Shown: positions 17,839 to 27,268, counted from the stretch's first letter. The stretch: DNA of 64,000 nucleotides from Parapedobacter deserti (GCF_042646065.1 NZ_JBHRTA010000038.1:806001-870000), one strand, 5' to 3'. Notes: generated from the letters alone by a model not told the origin. Numbers and translations are program-made.

Positions 17839-19023
17839 ATGAAATCACAACAGACCATCTTTATTGCATGTTGCATGTTTGCTATCGCAAGCGTGCTTGC
17901 TGCCTGCGAAGATACCATACCCGGCCCAATAGACAACGACGGCGTTCCGCCGGGTCCGCTAAGCGAAGTCAGCGTCACAAACTTACACGGTGCAGCGAAG
18001 ATCAGTTATCAAGTGCCATCAGACCCCGATCTCCTTTATGTCAGGGCGGTGTATACCACTAAACAGGGTGAAGTCCGTGAAACCAAAGTTAGCCGGCATC
18101 ATCACAGCTTGATTGTGGAGGGTTTTGGTGATACCGATGCCTATGAAGTGACGCTACACGCCGTGGACCGTGGAGAAAATGCCTCGACGCCTGTCCAGGT
18201 AACGGTCAATCCAAAGCGGCCGCCTATGCAGCTGGCGCGCGATAGCTTGGAGGTAATTCCGACATTTGGTGGTATCAGCGTTAATTTTAAAAACGCCACA
18301 GCAGACAACCTTGCATTTGTGGTATTGGCCAACGATTCGCTGGGCGAGTTTGTGCCGCTTCATACGTATTATACCCGGTTGATGAATGGCGAGTTTGCGG
18401 TCCGTGGTCTTCCTTCAGAGGAAACCCGTTTTGGGTTGTTTGTCCGGGATCGATGGAGCAACCTTTCTGATACACTTTATTCCTTCCAAACACCATTATT
18501 TGAAGTTCAGTTGGACCGCACTCGCATGCGGCCATACACGTTGCCCACCGATGCTCCTTTGGGATACAGCGGTAGGGTTGAGGCTTTGTTTGATGGGGTC
18601 ATCGGCAACAGCGGGGGCTACTACCACACGGGCGATGCTGCGCTCATGCCTCAATGGGTCACCTATGATATGGGCGTCCAGGCAAAGTTGAGCCGGATGA
18701 GTTACTTCATGCGGGAAGGGTTTTATTTTTCGTTGCATAACCCGCGCGTAGTCGAAATCTGGGGATCGAATAATCCCGATCCGGACGGAAGTTTCGACAG
18801 TTGGGAGTTGCTTGCGACCCATGAACAGGTTAAACCTTCTGGGTTGCCATCCGGGCAATTGTCCCAAGACGATATAGCCGCTGCACAGGCAGGGGAGACA
18901 ATCATCTTCCCGATCGATGCCCCGGAGGTGCGGTATATCCGGTTCAAGACCCTGCGCAACTGGTCAGACGGCACGTATGTGAATTTTAATGAAATCATGA
19001 TGTGGGGTGCGCCCGTAAATTAA
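17839..19023 (+). CDS. Surface lipoprotein with DUF4959-type N-terminus and discoidin-like C-terminal domain
   Basis: I choose the ATG at 17839 (MKSQQTIFIACC...) because the signal peptide and lipobox SVLAAC follow; earlier in-frame codons back to 17734 overlap the susD end. About 394 residues. Residues 25-130 fit the Ig/fibronectin-like DUF4959 region (KISYQVPSDPDLLYVRAVYTT), a middle beta domain follows, and about 230-394 resemble a DUF5000/F5-8 type C fold (QWVTYDMG, VVEIWGSNNPD, EVRYIRFKTLRNW). Lipoproteins like this next to SusCD are thought to bind glycan at the cell surface. Its C-terminal half clearly resembles that of the next gene. Confidence 0.85.
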   Translation: MKSQQTIFIACCMFAIASVLAACEDTIPGPIDNDGVPPGPLSEVSVTNLHGAAKISYQVPSDPDLLYVRAVYTTKQGEVRETKVSRHHHSLIVEGFGDTDAYEVTLHAVDRGENASTPVQVTVNPKRPPMQLARDSLEVIPTFGGISVNFKNATADNLAFVVLANDSLGEFVPLHTYYTRLMNGEFAVRGLPSEETRFGLFVRDRWSNLSDTLYSFQTPLFEVQLDRTRMRPYTLPTDAPLGYSGRVEALFDGVIGNSGGYYHTGDAALMPQWVTYDMGVQAKLSRMSYFMREGFYFSLHNPRVVEIWGSNNPDPDGSFDSWELLATHEQVKPSGLPSGQLSQDDIAAAQAGETIIFPIDAPEVRYIRFKTLRNWSDGTYVNFNEIMMWGAPVN

Positions 19024-19042
19024 TGACGATAAACTAGTAGCT

Positions 19043-20245
19043 ATGAAACGAAAACTGTTATTTGGCTGTTTACCGGTTGTGTTGATGACAGCGCTGTTTG
19101 CGTCCTGCATCAAGCAAGATGCCTACAAAAAATTCTTGGAAGGGGGAGAAATCAGTTATGCCGGTCGAGCGGATTCCGTTATTGCACGGTCAGGCAATGG
19201 ACGCATCCAGCTGTCAATCATCCTTGGCAATGACCCAAATGTTAATAAGGTGAGGGCCTTTTGGAACGACCGCCGTGAATCTGCGGAGATGCAAATACCT
19301 GAAAGCGGTAACAGAGACACCGTCCGCATGGTCATCGAAAATCTAGCCGAAGGGACCCATAATTTTGTGGTTTACACATTCGACAATAAGAACAATTCCT
19401 CTGTTGCAGTCAATGTTACTGGTGACGTTTATGGAGAAAATTATGTAAGTACCCTTTCTAATAGAATGCTGGGCGAAATACGTTATTCCAGTGACGGAAA
19501 AAAACTACAACTGCAGTGGGAAAGTTCGCCTCCCAGCGAGGTATATACCGAAGTGCATTATCAGGACCGGAACAACCAGAGCCGTAGCTTAACGGTTTAT
19601 CCCGAGGAGACTTTAACGGAAATTGAGAACTATAATGAGGGCGCCGGAATCCAATACCTTAGTTTTTTCAAACCGGATTCAACAGCATTTGAGCTTTTCT
19701 TTTCTGAGATGGCCTCGGTGGAAATTCCCAAGTTTGAGCGTCTGCTTGATAAGGCGAATTTTAAGGATTTCTCCCTTCCTACCGATGTCAAAGATGGTGG
19801 CTATGGCTGGCTTATCGAATACCTATGGGACGAAAACTACGACCCGCCTGGGTTCGCCACGCAGTCGGGCATACCGCAGTGGTTTACGTTAGATCTCGGG
19901 GTCTCTACCTCGCTTAGCAAGTTCAAAATCTGGCAGGCAAATGACCGCCTTTACGAAAAGGAGAGTGTAAAGAAATTCGAGGTATGGGGCAGTGAAAATC
20001 CAGACATGAACGGTAGCTGGGATAGCTGGACGAAGCTCATGACCTGTGAATCTGTTAAACCATCTGGCTTGCCGGTCGGAGAACGGACCAGCGCAGATAT
20101 CGAATATGCGCGGGCCGGTGAAGAGTTTGTTTTCCCGGTAGGCACGCCAAAAATACGTTACCTTCGTTTCAAACTGTTAGAAAACTGGGGCGATTCACAT
20201 TTTATGACCATTGCGGAACTCTCATTTTGGACAAGCGAACGATAA
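19043..20245 (+). CDS. Surface lipoprotein with DUF4998-type N-terminus and discoidin-like C-terminal domain
   Basis: A 400-residue lipoprotein: signal peptide with lipobox LFASC (Cys about 22), then a DUF4998-like domain (EISYAGRADSVIARSGNGR, residues 36-130; RAFWNDRRES), a second beta domain, and a discoidin-like C-terminal domain (PQWFTLDLG, KFEVWGSENPD, KIRYLRFKLLENWG). The stretch SVKPSGLPVGERTSADIEYA matches VKPSGLPSGQLSQDDIAAA in the gene before, showing shared ancestry of the C-terminal domains. It is 19 bases from the previous gene and 3 bases from the GH92 gene. A glycan-binding role on the surface is inferred from domain type and context. Confidence 0.86.
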   Translation: MKRKLLFGCLPVVLMTALFASCIKQDAYKKFLEGGEISYAGRADSVIARSGNGRIQLSIILGNDPNVNKVRAFWNDRRESAEMQIPESGNRDTVRMVIENLAEGTHNFVVYTFDNKNNSSVAVNVTGDVYGENYVSTLSNRMLGEIRYSSDGKKLQLQWESSPPSEVYTEVHYQDRNNQSRSLTVYPEETLTEIENYNEGAGIQYLSFFKPDSTAFELFFSEMASVEIPKFERLLDKANFKDFSLPTDVKDGGYGWLIEYLWDENYDPPGFATQSGIPQWFTLDLGVSTSLSKFKIWQANDRLYEKESVKKFEVWGSENPDMNGSWDSWTKLMTCESVKPSGLPVGERTSADIEYARAGEEFVFPVGTPKIRYLRFKLLENWGDSHFMTIAELSFWTSER

Positions 20246-20248
20246 TTC

Positions 20249-22480
20249 ATGAAATCACGTAAAGGGATACTGTTACAGCTTTCGTTAACGGTGGCGATCG
20301 CCACTTCGGCACTGGCTCAAGAGAAGCGGCCGGTTGATTATGTAGATCCATTTATTGGCACCTCCAATTCACGGTGGATGCTATTCCCCGGTGTTACCAT
20401 GCCCAATGGAATGGTAAAACTAAGCCCAGATAACCAAGGCGAAGGATGGCAAGGCGGCTATGAATATTCCATAGGCAGTATTCATGGCTTCAGTCACCTA
20501 CACGGCTGGACTATGGGTGGACTAATCACGATGCCGGCCAACGGAGACTTGGCGCTTAGGCCCGGCCGTCCCGACGAACCTTTTCGCGGAGCGCATGCAG
20601 GCTACCACTCGCGTTTTGACCATAAGGATGAGCGAGCATTTCCGGGATTTTACGAGGTTTTTCTGTTAGACCCCAAGGTGAAAGTCGAGCTCACGTGTAC
20701 CAATCGGGTAGGCTACCAGCGTTATTCTCTCCCGAAAGATAGCAGTAACCGCGTCATTATAGATTTAGCGGTTCCTGCCGAATATCCTATTCGATTGAAT
20801 GATGCAAAGATTACAAAAATTAGTGACACCGAGATTTGTGGTTACTCCCGCACCACAACCAGTGGTTTCAACGACTACACGCTTCATTTCGTCATGCAAT
20901 TTAATAAGCCCTTTGCCGAGTTCAACCGCTTTGGAGACCGGGAAACAGGCGCTTATGTAACTTTCCCGACGTCAAAAGAAGAAGTAGTTATGCTGCGCAC
21001 GGGCATATCGTTTGTCAGCATCGACCAGGCCCGTTACAACTTGGAGGAAGAAAGCCGTCCCTTTGGATGGGATTTTGACGCGCTGGTTGATCACAACAGG
21101 GAAATATGGAACAACCTGCTGAGCCGGATCGAAGTAGAAGGGGACAACGAAAGTGATAAAGTGAAGTTCTACACGAATCTCTACCGCTCATTCACGGCCA
21201 AGATGACGATGAGCGATGCCAATGGCATGTATGTGGATGCGTGCGAAACACCGCAACAGCTCGGCAAAGCGGGTGATGTTATGATCGGGGGCGACGCCTA
21301 TTGGAACTCCTATTGGAACCTCAATTTATTGTGGACGCTGGTGAGTCCCGAGATCGTGGAGCAGCTTATCGGTACCCAGCTGGAAATGTTCCGTAAAACG
21401 GGGTGGCTGTCAAAAGGGCCGGCCGGAATAGAATACTCCGGTATCATGGAAGGTTCGCACCAAATGGCTTTAATGACCAGTGCCTACCTTAAGGGTATCA
21501 TAAAGGAGGATGCGGATGATAGTTATGCAGCCATGAAAAAGACAGTCACCGTTGAGCCTAGCCCTACCTGCGGCGGTTATCCGGGAAATCCGCTAATCTC
21601 AACCTACGCGGAACTGGGTTACGTTCCTGTGGAAAAAGGGGTGGTATCCAAAACATTGGATTATTCCTTTGATGATTGGTGCGTTGCCCAAATGGCACAT
21701 TTTCTTGGAAAGGAATCAGACTATGCGTTTTTCTTGGAACGATCGAATAATTGGAAGCACGTGTTGGACCCGCGAACCCGGTACGTCCGACCCAAACATG
21801 CCGATGGCAGTTGGCTGGCCGACTTCGACGTTTTTTCCGGCAATCATTTCGTTGAAGGTAATTCCTGGCAATATTCGCTGTATGTTCCCCATGATATCCC
21901 GGGCTTAATAGAGTTGATCGGAAGAGATGAGTTTTTGAAGCGTATCACCCATGGTTTTAAGAGGTCCGAACCTCATAAGTTCACTGCCCATGCCTTTGAC
22001 CGTACTGACGGTGGTTCAGCAGAATATTACATTAACCATGGCAACCAGGTGAATATGCAGGCCGCTTACCTTTTCAATTACGCTGGTGCCCCTCATCTAA
22101 CGCAATATTATACCCGGAAGATTTTGGATACGTTTTACGATACCTCTCCTTATGTCGGCTGGAATGGCGACGAAGATGAAGGGCAGATGGGTGCTTGGTT
22201 TGTTATGAGCTCCCTTGGACTTTTCGAGATGAATGGTGGTACATCGCCCGATTTACGGGTGGATATTACAAGCCCTTTATTTAAAACGATCAAAATAAAA
22301 TTGGATGACAACTACCACCAAGGCAAAGCGTTCGTTATAAAGACTTATAACAATTCAGCTGCCAATGTCTATATCCAGTCCATCAAACTCAACGGAAAAT
22401 TGATGGATAAAAATTACATCAGTTTTACAGATATCAGTAAAGGGGGGATACTTGAATTACATATGGGGGCATTTCCGTGA
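20249..22480 (+). CDS. GH92-family glycosidase (alpha-mannosidase-like) 1
   Basis: A 743-residue secreted enzyme, usual GH92 length. Signal peptide to SALAQ, then VDYVDPFIGTSNSRWMLFPG at the start of the N-terminal beta-sandwich domain and the (alpha/alpha)6 catalytic domain after it. The likely general acid is the Glu in VEGNSWQYSLYVPHD (about residue 535) and the acidic cluster GDEDEGQMGAW (about 640-650) carries the proposed base. GH92 enzymes are Ca2+-dependent inverting exo-alpha-mannosidases. The segment usually HTHLSGTG reads SHLHGWTMGGL here, marking a divergent subgroup. The C-terminus (HMGAFP) is shorter than in the two other GH92s of this operon. Probably periplasmic. Confidence 0.93.
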   Translation: MKSRKGILLQLSLTVAIATSALAQEKRPVDYVDPFIGTSNSRWMLFPGVTMPNGMVKLSPDNQGEGWQGGYEYSIGSIHGFSHLHGWTMGGLITMPANGDLALRPGRPDEPFRGAHAGYHSRFDHKDERAFPGFYEVFLLDPKVKVELTCTNRVGYQRYSLPKDSSNRVIIDLAVPAEYPIRLNDAKITKISDTEICGYSRTTTSGFNDYTLHFVMQFNKPFAEFNRFGDRETGAYVTFPTSKEEVVMLRTGISFVSIDQARYNLEEESRPFGWDFDALVDHNREIWNNLLSRIEVEGDNESDKVKFYTNLYRSFTAKMTMSDANGMYVDACETPQQLGKAGDVMIGGDAYWNSYWNLNLLWTLVSPEIVEQLIGTQLEMFRKTGWLSKGPAGIEYSGIMEGSHQMALMTSAYLKGIIKEDADDSYAAMKKTVTVEPSPTCGGYPGNPLISTYAELGYVPVEKGVVSKTLDYSFDDWCVAQMAHFLGKESDYAFFLERSNNWKHVLDPRTRYVRPKHADGSWLADFDVFSGNHFVEGNSWQYSLYVPHDIPGLIELIGRDEFLKRITHGFKRSEPHKFTAHAFDRTDGGSAEYYINHGNQVNMQAAYLFNYAGAPHLTQYYTRKILDTFYDTSPYVGWNGDEDEGQMGAWFVMSSLGLFEMNGGTSPDLRVDITSPLFKTIKIKLDDNYHQGKAFVIKTYNNSAANVYIQSIKLNGKLMDKNYISFTDISKGGILELHMGAFP

Positions 22481-22595
22481 TGTCGGCAGCATCGAGCGCG
22501 TTTTGCCGTGCATGCGGCTCTGCTTCGAGCAGATCCAATGGGCGGGCGGCAGCAGAATCCGGTTTTAGAGTGAAAAATTAAGCTACTTTCAAATG

Positions 22596-22619
22596 GTTTT
22601 GTGTTTAAAAACACAAAAC
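22596..22619. repeat. 24-base perfect palindromic stem-loop between GH92 genes
   Basis: GTTTTGTGTTT (22596-22606) and AAACACAAAAC (22609-22619) are exact reverse complements around AA. It lies 18 bases before the start of the next GH92 gene, within a 156-base gap that otherwise shows no gene. As RNA it would form an AU-rich hairpin, possibly an mRNA processing or attenuation element inside the PUL transcript. Confidence 0.5.
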
Positions 22620-22636
22620 GATATATATGATGAACT

Positions 22637-25600
22637 ATGACACAAAATCTAATTATCCTGAAGACACAAGAAGTAAGGCTCGTATGGTGCACTGCCCTCC
22701 TGTTGATCTGTTGGCTGCCCTGGGCCGGCTTAGCGTACGCCAAACGCACTGTTGCCGGCACAGTAAGTCCGACTGACGTATCGCTGAACAATCCGGATGC
22801 ACAGGTAATTTGGCAAATCGGGACACCTGATGGAAGCGCCAAAGAATTCGCCCTTGCAGAAGGAGACTATGAAAAGTTCCTGGACCATGACTTTGGATGG
22901 GAAGATCGCTTTTTTATCGTGGGAAAATCAAACCCTAAGCAGGATTTTCCATATGTCTTGCCCGGACCTGATGACGCATGGGGCGGCACCAGCCATACAG
23001 CCGGTATACGAACGCATGTTCTAAATGTACTTTTCCGTATGAAATCCACCCCGCAGCAAGGCGAATGGAAGTTGATTGTTGATGTATTGGATACTCATGA
23101 AGAACATCCGCCTTATTTTAAGGTGACGGTTAATGGGCAATCATGGCGGTTCGAGCTGCCAACTGGGGCAAGCAGTGCGTCCTTACGTGGAGACTACCGG
23201 AAAAGTCTGAAGCACACGATAGAAATTCCGTTGGAAGCGGGCCTGATAAAAAACGGAGGAAATGAAATCAACCTAACTATCCTTGAAGGGTCCTGGCTCA
23301 TTTTCGATGATATCAGGCTGGAAGGCCCGCAACACGCGGAGTTGGACGAAGAAATCGGGGGCGCATACCTGCGCCGCGTAGCGGTGGCGGATTACCATCT
23401 GCCGACGCCCGAAGTACAACCGCTCCTGGTAGACGTGGAGCATTTGGAAGGCGCGCCAAACATCCGCGTAGAAGTGGATGGAGCGACCATCCTGGAACAA
23501 ATACTGGAGCAAGGCCGCTATGTTTTTGAAGCACCGATGCCAACTGTTGCAGCTGAACAAAAGAGCAGTTACAAAGTAGTCATAGGCGGCAAAACGGTTG
23601 ATGAAGGCGTCATCATCCGCTCTCCACAGAACGTCGTCAACGCCGCTGATTACATCGATACCCGTATGGGAACGGCGCACTCGCGATGGATGATTGCTCC
23701 GGGCCCGTGGATGCCGTTCAGTATGGTGAAGCTAAGCCCCGACAATCAGAATCCGGGATGGCAGTCGGGTTACGATCCATCTTTCGAAAGTATCGGTACG
23801 TTCAGCCATATCCACGAGTGGACGATGGCGGGATTGGGAATTATGCCCACAAACGGAAGGCTAAAAACCAACATAGGCGATCAGTCGGTATCTAAAAAAG
23901 ACAGCACCGCTTACCGGTCATCATTTGACAAATCCACTGAAGTGGCCGACGTTGGCTATTACAAGGTGGAACTTTCTGATTACGGCATACAAGCGGAACT
24001 TACGGCAACAACGCGGTGCGGCTTCCAGCGCTATACTTACCCCGGGGGTACGGATTCCCGCGTGATGATCGACCTTAAGATTCCAGCGGAATACCGGTAC
24101 GATGTCCTCGACAGCAGGATTACGAAGGTAAGCAGCCGGAGGATAGAGGGGTACAGCAAGCAGCAAACAAAGCGCGTTTGGTCGAAAGACAGTGATCAGG
24201 ACTATATCGTGTTTTTTGTCATTGAGTTCGACCAGGAAATGACCAATTTTGGGGGCTGGGTAAACGATAAAATCGTATTCGATGAGGAGGTCACTGCCCA
24301 GAACCCCGAAAGTTTGGGGTACTTTGCAGAGTTCGATACGCGAAGCAATCCCGTTGTACAAGTGCGCTCTGCTATTTCCTACGTAGATATGGCAGGTGCC
24401 CGAAAAAATCTGGAAGAAGAGGTGATACAGCCATTTGGCTGGGATTTCGATGCGGTGCGGGAACATAACCGTCAAGCTTGGAGCGACATCCTCTCGCGTA
24501 TCGATATACAGACGAACGACCAACGGGAGAAGGTCAGGTTCTATACCAATGTGTACCGCTCCTATTGCCGCAACACGTTCAGTGACGTGGACGGACGTTG
24601 GGTAGACGCGACCGAAGTGATCCAGCAGTTTGACGATCCGGATGCGGTTGCCCTGGGTTGCGATGCGTTTTGGAATACGTTCTGGAACCTTAACCAAGTT
24701 TGGAATTTGGTTACGCCTGAATGGTCGTCTCGCTGGGTCAAATCCCAGTTGGGAATGTACGATGCCAATGGGTGGCTGGCCAAAGGGCCGGCGGGAATGG
24801 AATATGTACCGGTGATGGTCGCCGAACATGAAATTCCGCTGCTCGTCAGCGCATACCAGATGGGTATAAGGAACTTCGATACGGAAAAGATGTTTTCCGC
24901 AGTCAAAAAAATGCAGACTACATTGCCTGAGAAGGTTGGCGATGGGCTCGCGGGCAACCGTGACCTGGCGGCTTACCTGGAACACCAGTTTGTGCCAGCC
25001 GATAAAGGGCGGTTCTCCAATACGCTGGAGTATTCCTACGATGACTGGACAGTGGCGCAATTGGCGAAAGCCATGGGGAAACAAGCGGATTATAAGGTCT
25101 TTATGGAGCGGGGCAGCTGGTGGAGGAACGCCATTGATTCGGAAACGGGTTATGCACGTATGCGCTACAGCAACGGGGAATGGGAGCAAGATTTCGATCC
25201 CTTTACATCGGGACGCAATAAACATTACGTGGAAGCGAACGCTTGGCAAATGACGTTCTTTGTGCCCCAGGATGTGCCGGCTCTTGCGGAGGTGATCGGT
25301 AAAGACCGGTTCATCGAACGGCTTACCTGGGGTTTTGAAGCCAGCGAGCCGCTTCGCTATAATGCACCGGGCGATCAGTATTGGGATTATCCCGTAGTAC
25401 AGGGAAACCAGCAATCCATGCATTTTGCCTTTCTTTTCAACTGGGTGGGGCAACCCTGGCAGACGCAGAAGTGGAGCCGCTCTATTATTGACCGCTACTA
25501 CGGGTTTGATGTAGCCAATGCTTATTTAGGCGATGAGGATCAAGGCCAGATGAGCGCTTGGTTTGTTATGGCCGCCCTGGGGCTATTCCAGATCGATGGC

Positions 25601-25885
25601 GGCGCCCGAGACGAGCCCATTTATGAAATTGGCAGCCCGATTTTCGAGCGTGTTGATATCGACCTAGGAGAACAATACGGTCGGGGCAAACGATTCACTA
25701 TAATAGCAACCAACACGTCAAGGAAGAACCGCTACGTGCAACAGGCCCGGCTCAACGGAAAGCCTTTAAATAATTTCTGGTTTTCGGCGTCCGAGCTATT
25801 GAAGGGTGGGCAGCTTGAACTGGTCATGGGCGCCGAGCCCAATCCGGATTGGGGCACGGCAACTCATCCTCCTGCGAGTAACTGA
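22637..25885 (+). CDS. GH92-family glycosidase 2 with extra N-terminal beta-sandwich domain
   Basis: A 1082-residue secreted enzyme, about 330 residues longer than usual GH92. After the signal peptide (to GLAYA), residues about 50-235 hold a beta-sandwich (QVIWQIGTPDGSAKEF, FKVTVNGQSWRFELP, GSWLIFDDIRLEGP) resembling the C-terminal domain of rhamnogalacturonan lyases, a carbohydrate-binding-like fold; a linker beta domain follows; GH92 begins near 340 (IDTRMGTAHSRWM). Catalytic motifs are intact: general acid in VEANAWQMTFFVPQD (about 865) and GDEDQGQMSAW (about 965). It ends MGAEPNPDWG. The added domain could target it to branched or acidic glycan. Same divergent FSHIHEWTM variant as its neighbours. 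Confidence 0.92.
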   Translation: MTQNLIILKTQEVRLVWCTALLLICWLPWAGLAYAKRTVAGTVSPTDVSLNNPDAQVIWQIGTPDGSAKEFALAEGDYEKFLDHDFGWEDRFFIVGKSNPKQDFPYVLPGPDDAWGGTSHTAGIRTHVLNVLFRMKSTPQQGEWKLIVDVLDTHEEHPPYFKVTVNGQSWRFELPTGASSASLRGDYRKSLKHTIEIPLEAGLIKNGGNEINLTILEGSWLIFDDIRLEGPQHAELDEEIGGAYLRRVAVADYHLPTPEVQPLLVDVEHLEGAPNIRVEVDGATILEQILEQGRYVFEAPMPTVAAEQKSSYKVVIGGKTVDEGVIIRSPQNVVNAADYIDTRMGTAHSRWMIAPGPWMPFSMVKLSPDNQNPGWQSGYDPSFESIGTFSHIHEWTMAGLGIMPTNGRLKTNIGDQSVSKKDSTAYRSSFDKSTEVADVGYYKVELSDYGIQAELTATTRCGFQRYTYPGGTDSRVMIDLKIPAEYRYDVLDSRITKVSSRRIEGYSKQQTKRVWSKDSDQDYIVFFVIEFDQEMTNFGGWVNDKIVFDEEVTAQNPESLGYFAEFDTRSNPVVQVRSAISYVDMAGARKNLEEEVIQPFGWDFDAVREHNRQAWSDILSRIDIQTNDQREKVRFYTNVYRSYCRNTFSDVDGRWVDATEVIQQFDDPDAVALGCDAFWNTFWNLNQVWNLVTPEWSSRWVKSQLGMYDANGWLAKGPAGMEYVPVMVAEHEIPLLVSAYQMGIRNFDTEKMFSAVKKMQTTLPEKVGDGLAGNRDLAAYLEHQFVPADKGRFSNTLEYSYDDWTVAQLAKAMGKQADYKVFMERGSWWRNAIDSETGYARMRYSNGEWEQDFDPFTSGRNKHYVEANAWQMTFFVPQDVPALAEVIGKDRFIERLTWGFEASEPLRYNAPGDQYWDYPVVQGNQQSMHFAFLFNWVGQPWQTQKWSRSIIDRYYGFDVANAYLGDEDQGQMSAWFVMAALGLFQIDGGARDEPIYEIGSPIFERVDIDLGEQYGRGKRFTIIATNTSRKNRYVQQARLNGKPLNNFWFSASELLKGGQLELVMGAEPNPDWGTATHPPASN

Positions 25886-25908
25886 AAAGGAAACCAATAA
25901 GCGTTATC

Positions 25909-27207
25909 ATGAAAAGCATAGCAATATTGATGATCGTTGCCGCAGCCCTGTCGGCCTGTGGTGGGACATCTGGGAGGCACCGTGCGCTGGCCGAACAGAT
26001 AAAACGGGATACCCTCATGCAGACCATAAAATCCATGGCGCGGGAGACGGTAAAATCCGGATTCAATGCGGGTGACGGGTATGATGAGGTATGGATCCGA
26101 GATTACAATACCTTCATTACGCTGGCGACGGAATTGCATCCAGCGGAAATGATCAAAGAGAACCTGCGTGTATTTTTCCGTCTGCAGGGGGAAGATGGGA
26201 ATATTGTTGACGGATTTATACCGAAAGCGAACGCCCACAGCTCCGAGGGCGGCTATGCCTATGTCCACACGCCGTTGGAACCTAACTATGCTGGGCACAA
26301 AAATACGGTAGAAACCGATCAGGAGAGTTCACTGGTGCAAGCCGTATATCGGTATGTGGTGAAGGCGGGCGACCATGCGTTCTTACGTGATACCGTTGGT
26401 GGACAGACCGTCGCCCACCGGCTGGAGCGCGCGATGGATTTCCTCATGGCACAGCGATATAATCAGGAATATGGATTGCTGTGGGGAGCCACCACGGCCG
26501 ATTGGGGGGATGTGCAGCCGGAACATCCCTGGGGCGTTTACATTGATGAAAATACCCACTACGCCATCGATATTTATGACAATGCCATGTTCCTGATTGC
26601 GCTAGATAATCTGATGGAACTTTTGCCGGAAACGCGTGAAAAATGGAGGCCGATCCGTGGCGAGGTAGCGGGTAATAGCATGACACACCTTTGGGATACC
26701 GCGCGGAATAAATTCAAACCCCACATCTACTTGGACGGATCTCCCTTTCCGGAAGACTTCGATGAAGCGGAAGTGTATTACCACGGCGGTACGGCGGTAG
26801 CTATTGAAGCAGGATTGCTTTCCAAGGAACAGGTGAAGCACGCGTTTGACCGTATGGTGGCCAATATGCAGGCATCCGGCGCTGCGACCATCGGGCTGAC
26901 CCTGTATCCACCCTACCCCGAGGGAAGTTTCAAAAACAAAGGAATGTATCCCTATGGTTATCAGAACGGAGGCGATTGGGATTGGTTTGGAGGCCGGATG
27001 ATCCAACAGCTTATCCGCAATGGCTTCGTGGCCGAAGCCTATGATCAGATACAACCGATGTTGCGCCGGGCTGTTGATCACGGTGGATTCTATGAATGGT
27101 ATACCGTAGATAACCAGCCCCGCGGTTCAGGTACCTTCCGCGGGGCTGCCGGCGTACTCTACGATGCCATCGTGATGTTTGAAGATTTTGCATCTACAGA
27201 TCGGTGA
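25909..27207 (+). CDS. Six-hairpin glycosidase-like lipoprotein
   Basis: A 432-residue lipoprotein (lipobox LSAC, Cys about 17). The body is an all-helical (alpha/alpha)6 glycosidase-like protein: YDEVWIRDYNTFITLA, GNIVDGFIPKA, VETDQESSLVQAVYRYV, YAIDIYDNAMFLIALDNL, GGDWDWFGGRMIQQL, then RGSGTFRGAAGVLYDAI. WIRD near residue 60 resembles the acidic substrate-contact motifs of GH37/GH63/GH125-type enzymes, but I cannot assign a family. Candidate catalytic acids are Asp/Glu in WIRD, VETDQE and GDWDW. It stands between GH92 genes and the isomerase gene in the operon, which suggests action on the same alpha-mannose glycan, perhaps on a linkage the GH92s cannot cut. Confidence 0.75.
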   Translation: MKSIAILMIVAAALSACGGTSGRHRALAEQIKRDTLMQTIKSMARETVKSGFNAGDGYDEVWIRDYNTFITLATELHPAEMIKENLRVFFRLQGEDGNIVDGFIPKANAHSSEGGYAYVHTPLEPNYAGHKNTVETDQESSLVQAVYRYVVKAGDHAFLRDTVGGQTVAHRLERAMDFLMAQRYNQEYGLLWGATTADWGDVQPEHPWGVYIDENTHYAIDIYDNAMFLIALDNLMELLPETREKWRPIRGEVAGNSMTHLWDTARNKFKPHIYLDGSPFPEDFDEAEVYYHGGTAVAIEAGLLSKEQVKHAFDRMVANMQASGAATIGLTLYPPYPEGSFKNKGMYPYGYQNGGDWDWFGGRMIQQLIRNGFVAEAYDQIQPMLRRAVDHGGFYEWYTVDNQPRGSGTFRGAAGVLYDAIVMFEDFASTDR

Positions 27208-27232
27208 TATTCTAATTAATGCTTAAGTTTAA

Positions 27233-27268
27233 GGCGAATATGACCGTAAATAATGGTCATAAGCCGCC
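27233..27268 (+). promoter_or_regulatory. Intergenic stem-loop before the isomerase gene
   Basis: ATGACC (27240-27245) pairs with GGTCAT (27255-27260), and the flanks GGCG (27233-27236) and CGCC (27265-27268) can extend the stem across small internal loops. It lies in the 109-base gap between the six-hairpin gene and the isomerase gene, the second largest gap in the operon. No T-run follows, so it is more likely a processing or stabilising hairpin than a terminator. A TATATTTA at 27282-27289 could be a -7 box but has no -33 partner. Confidence 0.35.

Noticed and set aside
22481..22595. Possible continuation of GH92-1 by frameshift into the following GC-rich stretch
   Set aside because: None of the three frames gives the NPDWG-type tail seen in the other GH92 proteins, so no frameshift can be argued from sequence alone.
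23921..25453. 510-codon minus-strand open frame opposite GH92-2
   Set aside because: The plus-strand frame has all GH92 catalytic motifs; the antisense translation is rich in His/Arg/Ile without any recognisable domain, as expected from GC-biased third positions.
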